A model generated the notes under the pieces. The model was given only the letters and a program-made list of their open reading frames with translations, did no database searches and had not been told where the DNA came from. The position numbers were made by a program, and so were the translations under genes. 64,000 nt of DNA from Sindora glabra (Eukaryota > Streptophyta > Magnoliopsida > Fabales > Fabaceae). Shown piece after piece: positions 57,900 through 64,000 of this stretch. The DNA lies in assembly GCA_020226215.1 (NCBI GenBank), contig CM035233.1, positions 54,645,751 through 54,709,750 of the forward strand, given 5' to 3'. The stretch's first letter is position 1; every line of letters begins with the position of its first letter.

Positions 57900-58330
57900 C
57901 CAATTTCTAATAACTAAAACCTTGTTTGATCTTAGCCCAATTTTAGCTCTTCCTTCGGGCTCTAGAAAATTTACTATGCATTGTAATGCATCATGGGTAG
58001 GATTGGGATGCATACTCATACAACATGGAAAGGTCATTGTTTATACCTTACGTCAATAAAGAAATGTAAATTGAATTAGTTGACTCATGATCTAGAAATG
58101 GTTGTAGTGTTTTTTGCATTGAAGATATGGCAACATTATCTTTATAAAGAAAGTTGCAAAATCTACACAGATCATAAAACCTTGAAACATTTCTTTGATA
58201 AAAAAGATTTGAATTTTAGATAACAATGGTAAATGAAACTTGTAAAATATTATGATTGCATTATTTATTATCATTCAAAAAAGGCTAATGTCTTAATTGA
58301 TGCATTAAACAGGAAGTTGTTAAGAGTTTG
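57900..58330 (+). pseudogene. RNase H of the family A chromovirus
   Basis: KFTMHCNASWVGLGCILIQ (Asn where the first catalytic Asp is expected) at about 57965, then LTHDLEMVVVFFALKIWQHY and IYTDHKTLKHFF about 58080-58190. Fragmented by shifts. Confidence 0.7.
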
Positions 58331-58559
58331 AACTAGTCTTTAGATAAAAGATCAAATATTGATAATTGGTCAAGTTACTATGCAATCTATTTTGATTAAA
58401 AAGATAAAAAAAATCTCAGAAATAGGATCCACAATATCAAACTTTAAGGGAAGAAGTATTGTTAGGTTAAAATTTGACTCAATGATAGATAAGTAAGGAG
58501 CAATCAAATATCAAGGTTGACTTTAAGTCCTATTAAATGCGAACAATGAATTGCTTCAT

Positions 58560-59720
58560 TAAACTTACAATTTATCTTATACAATACATCCCAACATTAT
58601 GAAAATGTATTAGATCTGCTATAATGCTTTTAGTGGAAATGAATGAAGAAATATGCACTTGAATTTGCATTCAAATGCCTCACTTATTAGTAGATTAAAG
58701 TTGAACATTAAAACTTTGCTAATTTACACTAACCATTTCTTATTCCTAAATGTAAGTAGGAAAGTATAACCATGAATTTTCTTGTTAGTTTTCCCAGGCC
58801 TAAAAAAGAATTTGATTTTACTTAGTGATTATTAATAGACTTATAAAAATTACTCATTTCTTTTCAATTCAAACTAATTATTCTATAGCTTAGTGTGCTT
58901 AACTTTATCTTAATAGAATTGTTCTTTTGCATGGTGTTCCTCTTACCATTATTTCAAATTGAGGAACTTAATTCATTATTCATTTTTAGTAATATTTCCA
59001 ATGAGCCTTAGGGATACAATTGCACTTTAGTATAGCTTTCTATCCTCAAATTGATGGTTAGTCAAAGTACACAATTCAAATTCTAGAAGATATGTTATGT
59101 GCTTACACTTGTGAGTTCAAAAGAGGTTAGGAGAAATATCTACCCTTAATTGAATTTGCATACAATAATAACTACAATAAACTTACTAAAATTGCTTACT
59201 TTTTGAATTCGAACTAATTATTTTATAGCTTAGTATACTTAACTTGATAGAATTGTTCTTTTGCATGGTGTTCCTCTTATTATCATTTCAAATTGAGGAA
59301 CTTAATTCATTATTCATTTCTGACAATCTTTCTAACAAGTTATAGGAACATAGTTGCACTGTGGTTTGGCTTTCCATCATTAAAATGATGGTTAGTCTGA
59401 GTACACAATTCAAATTCTAGAAATGTTATATGCTTGCACCCTTGAGTTCGAAAGAGGTTAGCAGAAATATCTACCCTTGATTGAATTTTCATATAACAAT
59501 AGCTACCAATCTTTTATCAAGATGGCACCTTATGAAGCCTTTTATGATAGGAAATGCAAATCCTTTATGGTATGGTTTGAACCAGAAGAAGCTAAACTCC
59601 TTGGTTTAGACCTTATTTCTAATGCATTAGAGAAAGTAAAGATTCTTTAGGATTGTTTAAAAATAGCACAAGATCGTTGTAAATCTTATATCGATAAAAG
59701 AAGAAAGCAGTTGGTGTTTT
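58560..59720 (+). pseudogene. Integrase of the family A chromovirus, core duplicated
   Basis: RLIKITHFFSIQTNYS and IVLLHGVPLTIIS mark the integrase core near 58830-58970. A second diverged copy of the same segment follows at 59192-59502, 331-333 bp downstream. After it, FIKMAPYEAFYDRKC (59512) and the C-terminal part continue. An integrase normally has one core. Confidence 0.7.
58860..59502 (+). repeat. Direct duplication inside integrase, offset about 332 bp
   Basis: GTTCTTTTGCATGGTGTTCC occurs at 58921 and 59254; AGAAATATCTACCCTTRATT at 59132 and 59464. The two copies run from about 58860-59172 and 59192-59502 with many single differences, so the duplication is old or joins two different element copies. 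Confidence 0.75.
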
Positions 59721-60200
59721 AAGAAAGAAACATGGTGTTTATAAAAGTTTTACCTATACAAGAGGTTATGTGCTTTGGAAAGAAGGAAAGTTAACTTTGC
59801 AATTTATTGACCTTTTACCTATTACCTAACAGATTGGACTTGTTCTTACCAATTGAATATACTAAATGGACTTCGTGCTATCTATCTAGTTTTTCATATA
59901 TTAATGCTTTGTGAATGCATTCTCAATCGATCTCATGTGTTCTAAAATGAACTTTTTCAATGAGATCCTAGGCTCTTTTATGAAGAATAAGTAATAAAGA
60001 TTTTAGATTGTTAAATCTATAAACTCATATCTAAAAGTATACCTTCAATAAAGGATTGTTAGGAAAAATATGGGGTGGAAGAAGCAAGTTAGAAATCCAA
60101 AGCAATAATGTGACAAAAATATACCTACATCTTTAATAAGATTAAAGTTTCATTAAAATTAGTTTTAGCTATATAAATTTTGAGAACTTGGTGACAAATT
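59720..60200 (+). pseudogene. Integrase C-terminus and chromodomain remnant of family A
   Basis: IAQDRCKSYIDKRRKQLVF (about 59665-59720), then VMCFGKKGKLTLQFI, belong to the gypsy integrase C-terminal domain. Near 60075-60100 one frame gives YGVEEAS, resembling the end of Tekay/Del chromodomains. Badly shifted. Confidence 0.5.
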
Positions 60201-60205
60201 CTATT

Positions 60206-60218
60206 AAAAAGGGAAGAA
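60206..60218 (+). other. Polypurine tract of the family A chromovirus
   Basis: AAAAAGGGAAGAA immediately before the 3' LTR start at 60220. Confidence 0.75.
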
Positions 60219-60219
60219 T

Positions 60220-62040
60220 TGTCACACCCTTAATATTATTAGAATTCTATTATATTTATTTTAATAGCAATTGAGGGAATTTACTTGTAAACTAGGAAAG
60301 TTATTAATAAGTTTAGGGTAGTAATTAAATTGAGGAAAATAAGGAATTATATTATAAGTAAGTAAAATTTAATTAAGTATAAGACCTAGAGAAATTAGAT
60401 TCGAAAAAGGATGGGTAAAGGATATTTAAGAATAAAATTTTCAATTTTACCTTTACTTAACCCTAAAATAATCATAATGCCCTTAATACATTAAAAATCC
60501 TAAACCCTTTCTTTTAACCCTAATTTTTGCTGTTACTAACCATGCTCCTCCTTCCCTTTTCTATTTGCAATTTCTTTAGGCCACAATAAGAATTGAGTGA
60601 AGGATTTAGGAATTTGTTCCTTCAATCATGTTCAAGTAAGTAATTCCATTTAATTTAAGAGTTCATGGCCCTTTGAAATTTTAATAAGGAAATTCTAATT
60701 TCATTTTATCTTAATCCTATCTAGGAATTAAATAATCCTTATATTAGTTTCTCCATACCTTCTCCACATTATCTTCAAGCATTAGGTAATCATATGAGCC
60801 ACTTAGAATGATAATTTTTAGGGTTGTTTTTAGATTTCTTCCTATGATTGTTAGATAATAAATTTGATGATTTGACCTTGTTCTTTAATGATGAAATGGG
60901 CTGTATGTGTGGCATGTAATAAGAAAATGATATACCATGCTAGACATGAGTTAGATGTTGCATGAGGGAATTATAGTTAAAATCTGGGTTTGATGTGATG
61001 AATTTTATGATTTTTTGGAAATTTCATATTTGTACTCGAATATAGTACTCAAATACTACCCTAGAAATGAATTCAAAGGGTTTGTATTTAGGTGTTGTAC
61101 TTGAGTACTTGAAGGCATTTTCACCTTTGCCTTAAAGTACTTAGGTACAGTACTTGAGTAGCCTTAGAATAAGGTTTGTACTCAAGTACTATACTTAGGT
61201 GCTTGAATATTACTAGGTTATCTTATATAATTACATGCTAATTCAATTCATGATATATATATAATTTGTAAATTATTTATTTAAGATTGTATATGTTAAT
61301 GAAGTCCTTGTTATTCAAATTATATAAATAAAAATATGAATGAATGGTAGCTAAATTATATGATATAAATAAATATGATTGATGATTTGAAATGAGTTTT
61401 GTTAAAGGGATAAGATTGGGAAGTGTATGTGTATATATATATATATATATATATGAGAATGTAATATTAGTACCAGATCCAAGAAACTATTTATAAGGCG
61501 ATCAAGTAGGCCCTGGAAAGATAGAAATGGAGTTTGTGAGGGGATAATGATGACTTAGGAGACACAAAATGAATTATCTAATTATTTGCTTAATTGATTT
61601 TTTTTATGAATATCTTTGAAATGAATATAGTATAGTTCAGGACAGTTGAATATTTGTATTTGATTTTAAGTAGGTTATTTGCTTACTGAAACTTTGTCTC
61701 ACTTTGTATGATTTAAATTTTTTATAGATAAACTTATGAAAGCTCCATAACCACCACTTGCAACTCTTCAATAGGAGACTTGTTTAGTATCACTTGAAGT
61801 AGTCTTAGGAATAAGTTCTTTTGGATTAGTAAAGGGTAGTTGAAATTAGTATTTTGTATAATTATATAATTGAACCACGTTGTATATATATATTTTAAAT
61901 ACATATAGTTCCATGAAACTAGCTATGTTTGAATTAAATTATTTATTAGCAAGCACATTATGATGTAAGATTAAGTTTAGTATGCTAGTAGTGACTAAGA
62001 AATGGGATCTACGCTAGTCATGGTTAGGCAAGTCATGACA
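60220..62040 (+). repeat. 3' LTR of the family A chromovirus (1.82 kb)
   Basis: Starts TGTCACACCCTTAATATT and ends GGCAAGTCATGACA. A GT/AT tract lies at 61424-61454. The 5' LTR lacks this tract. Confidence 0.75.
61035..61205. repeat. Word array of GTACTTGAGTAC type, 3' LTR
   Basis: GTACTCGAATATAGTACTCA, TTGTACTTGAGTACTTGAAG, AGTACTTAGGTACAGTACTT and TTGTACTCAAGTACTATACT within 170 bp, 0.82 kb from the LTR start. Matches the array of the 5' LTR in type and order. Confidence 0.75.
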
Positions 62041-63836
62041 TATGAGATGTATGTGTAAATTTTATATTCTTTAGGAATAATATTTTACTTTTAAAACTTG
62101 TGTGAACGGTCCATAATCATTCATGGTAGTTTATATTTATGTTTGTATTAGATGCATATTTAATTCAAAATTATAGGATAATTTTAATAAAATAATGATG
62201 AGACCTGAATGAATCTAAAATTCCTCCCTTGAAAATGTTTTAAGGACATGAAATATTAAGTTGTAAGTGAAATAAATTAGAAGGTTTTAATAATCATAGC
62301 CTTTCATCATTGGCAATTAATATGAGATTTATAATGTTTTACATATATTGCCAACAGTATTTGTGGTATGTAAAATGAAAAAATCACATTAATTTTTTTT
62401 ATACATAGTGATGTTTATGGGATATTTGATATTAGTACTATCATCAATAATATTTGGAGGCATCAATATTAGGCATACTTGTGTGGAAACAATAGATTTA
62501 ACTCATCATGAATTTGTAAGGGTGTTGATAGCATTTGAGTTTATGTAAAATTTGAAGCTAAATAATTTGAGGGTTACACGAGATGCAATTGGTAGGAGTT
62601 ATCTATCTTTTTAAATTATTATTTAAAAATCTCATTTTTTTATACAAATAAAGGAGTACATCCTATATATTTTTATAGCCTGTGATAAAAAAATGATTTT
62701 TAGAATTATGATAATAGAAGAAAATAATTTTTTTATAAAAAAAGAGGAAGTTATATTTCATAAAATTCATTATATTTAATATTAAATATATAAATCAATT
62801 TCTACTATTTTAATACTTTATAATTATATGTATATAAATATTTCTACAAAATATGTTTTCCAAAAAAAGTTGAATCTTTTTAATTGCCATACATAAAATA
62901 AAGTTGAAAATTAAGAGCAGTGTTGCAGTGAGTTTGTAGTTGCCTCTACATGCGCGTATCAGATCCTTGTTGCTCGAAGCTCCATATCTTATTAATTCTA
63001 TTAACTTGCTGTGTTTGAAAGCTGATAAAGTTTTCTAGATTCGAATTTTATCTCAATTAAAGTGAGATATACTTTAAGCATGTCTAGTTCCAAACTTGAA
63101 ACAATAATAAAGTTCAAACGTCCTTTATTCCTCGCTAAAGTGTATAGCTTGTACAGTTGAATAGAGGTCCCTCGTTTTCTTAAGAAAGAGAGAGAGAGGA
63201 AGTTTATCAGAAATAGATATGATTTTTTCTTAGTAAATTATTATGCATTTTAATAAAATATTAGTAAATTCTAGAAAAAAAAATTCCGTTTTTATCTCAT
63301 TAAAAATAACAGAAGAAAGAGAGAAGATGGGGGGGGGGGGAGCACTTCTGTGTCTACGGACAGTGTGTATCAAAGATGTGCTCCGAAAATGTTACAGCTG
63401 TGATTAATGAAACTCCAAAACTCATTATACTTGATTAATGATTGCAAATTCACTTGTGATTTTCGGAATCCAATTATCGGTCCAAAATGCAGGTACAAAC
63501 AAAGTTTTTCAATAAAAAAAAAGGAAGATACAAATCTGCACAGTCACCGTAACTTCAGACTTTTGATCCCCAAGCATTTGGAACCATAGAACTTCCCCCT
63601 CTCCGGTTGTAATTGTCTCACAAAGTAAACCAACTAACGCCCATTAATTGTCCATTTAAATATACCTGCAGAGAATCCAAAAGTCACTGATAGATAAGAG
63701 AAGACTTGAAGAAAAATAACAATCATATTTCTACTTTCTTATTCCCACTTCCTCGCCCATATTCTTTCCTATACAAGAAGAGTGTAGAATTCTCACTCTA
63801 TTGAAATGTTGTGAGTGAAGGAGACCCATGTAAGGA
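62041..63836. other. Intergenic DNA at the right end
   Basis: AT-rich; contains a 12-base G run at 63329-63340. From about 63590 the DNA becomes richer in C and looks like a promoter or leader. The 60-residue frame 63407-63589 has no family resemblance. Confidence 0.4.
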
Positions 63837-63897
63837 ATGGAAGACCAAGAAAACCCTAGTCTTTCTGGTGACGATCAAAACTCATTCTACGAAAAAT
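63837..63897 (+). CDS. Candidate first exon of a gene leaving the window
   Basis: ATG at 63837 opens MEDQENPSLSGDDQNSFYEK with normal plant codon use, followed by a good donor site (GTACGT at 63898). Read through without splicing, the frame stops at TAG 63939-63941. The preceding 150 bp are C/T-rich as in plant leaders. The protein is not recognised and the rest would lie beyond 64000. Confidence 0.35.
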
Positions 63898-63968
63898 GTA
63901 CGTTGTATGGTGTTATGCACTATAGTGTGATAAAAGAGTAGACTCAATAAGCAAAATTTATATTGACA

Positions 63969-64000
<32 letters not shown>
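63969..64000. repeat. (AAT)n microsatellite at the window edge
   Basis: Uninterrupted AAT repeats to the last base; the true length is cut by the window. Confidence 0.9.

Larger units (their letters stand above)
46780..62040 (+). mobile_element. Ty3/gypsy chromovirus, family A (Tekay/Del-like), long LTRs, heavily decayed, with a nested element
   Basis: The 5' LTR runs from about 46780-46835 (left edge eroded) to 48596 and resumes at 54855-54867 after the nested element. Primer site 54872-54883 (TAGTATGAAAGC, tRNA-Met type). Polypurine tract 60206-60218 (AAAAAGGGAAGAA). 3' LTR 60220-62040. Internal order is gag, protease, reverse transcriptase, RNase H, integrase, chromodomain remnant, which is the Ty3/gypsy order. 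Every domain has stops and frameshifts, so the element cannot move by itself. LTR copies differ visibly throughout, so the insertion is old. The Tekay/Del assignment rests on long LTRs and the style of the C-terminal region and is tentative. Confidence 0.75.

Overview
The window looks like nuclear DNA of a flowering plant, most likely a eudicot. It is very AT-rich, holds two clearly intact protein-coding genes, and most of the rest is layered transposon debris. The two genes are a single-exon CC-NB-ARC-LRR immune receptor (373-2901, +) and an N-myristoylation-type protein with a glutaredoxin-like domain and four C-terminal CxxC pairs (30928-32157, +). A decayed, intron-containing copy of the mitochondrial fission gene FIS1 lies at 36145-36890 (-). 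A possible first exon of another gene starts at 63837 (+) and would run out of the window. The species cannot be named from the sequence.

Layout. 1-3235: NLR gene with flanks. 3236-9500: AT-rich DNA in which I recognise nothing except four isolated G-box words. 9501-11945: a cluster of inverted-repeat (MITE-like) elements. 11946-20524: AT-rich DNA with a hAT-type MITE at 14823-15287 (exact 8-bp target duplication) and degenerate tandem repeats. 20525-29430: one non-coding LTR element (family B, minus strand) whose 3' LTR is split by two solo LTRs of another family (family A). 29431-36144: the glutaredoxin-like gene and several MITEs, including a 173-bp palindromic one with a perfect 9-bp duplication. 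36145-46160: FIS1 pseudogene, copia-type remnants on the minus strand, a B-family chain LTR-internal-LTR-internal, and a 1.6-kb solo LTR. About 46780-62040: a long, broken Ty3/gypsy chromovirus (family A, long LTRs) carrying inside its 5' LTR a second, better preserved Ty3/gypsy chromovirus (48597-54850). 62041-64000: AT-rich DNA and the candidate exon.

How the parts relate. The LTRs of the non-coding B elements share clear sequence blocks with the LTRs of the chromovirus at 48597-54850 and use the same type of tRNA-Met primer site, so B looks like a non-autonomous family that could have been mobilised by that lineage. The four family A LTRs each carry, 0.8-0.9 kb from the LTR start, an array of short repeated, partly palindromic words. 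The two LTRs of the full element use the same word; each of the two solo LTRs uses a completely different one. This word switching at a fixed site is the most unusual structure I found.

All alignments were made by eye. Element boundaries in decayed copies are approximate unless a target duplication is stated.
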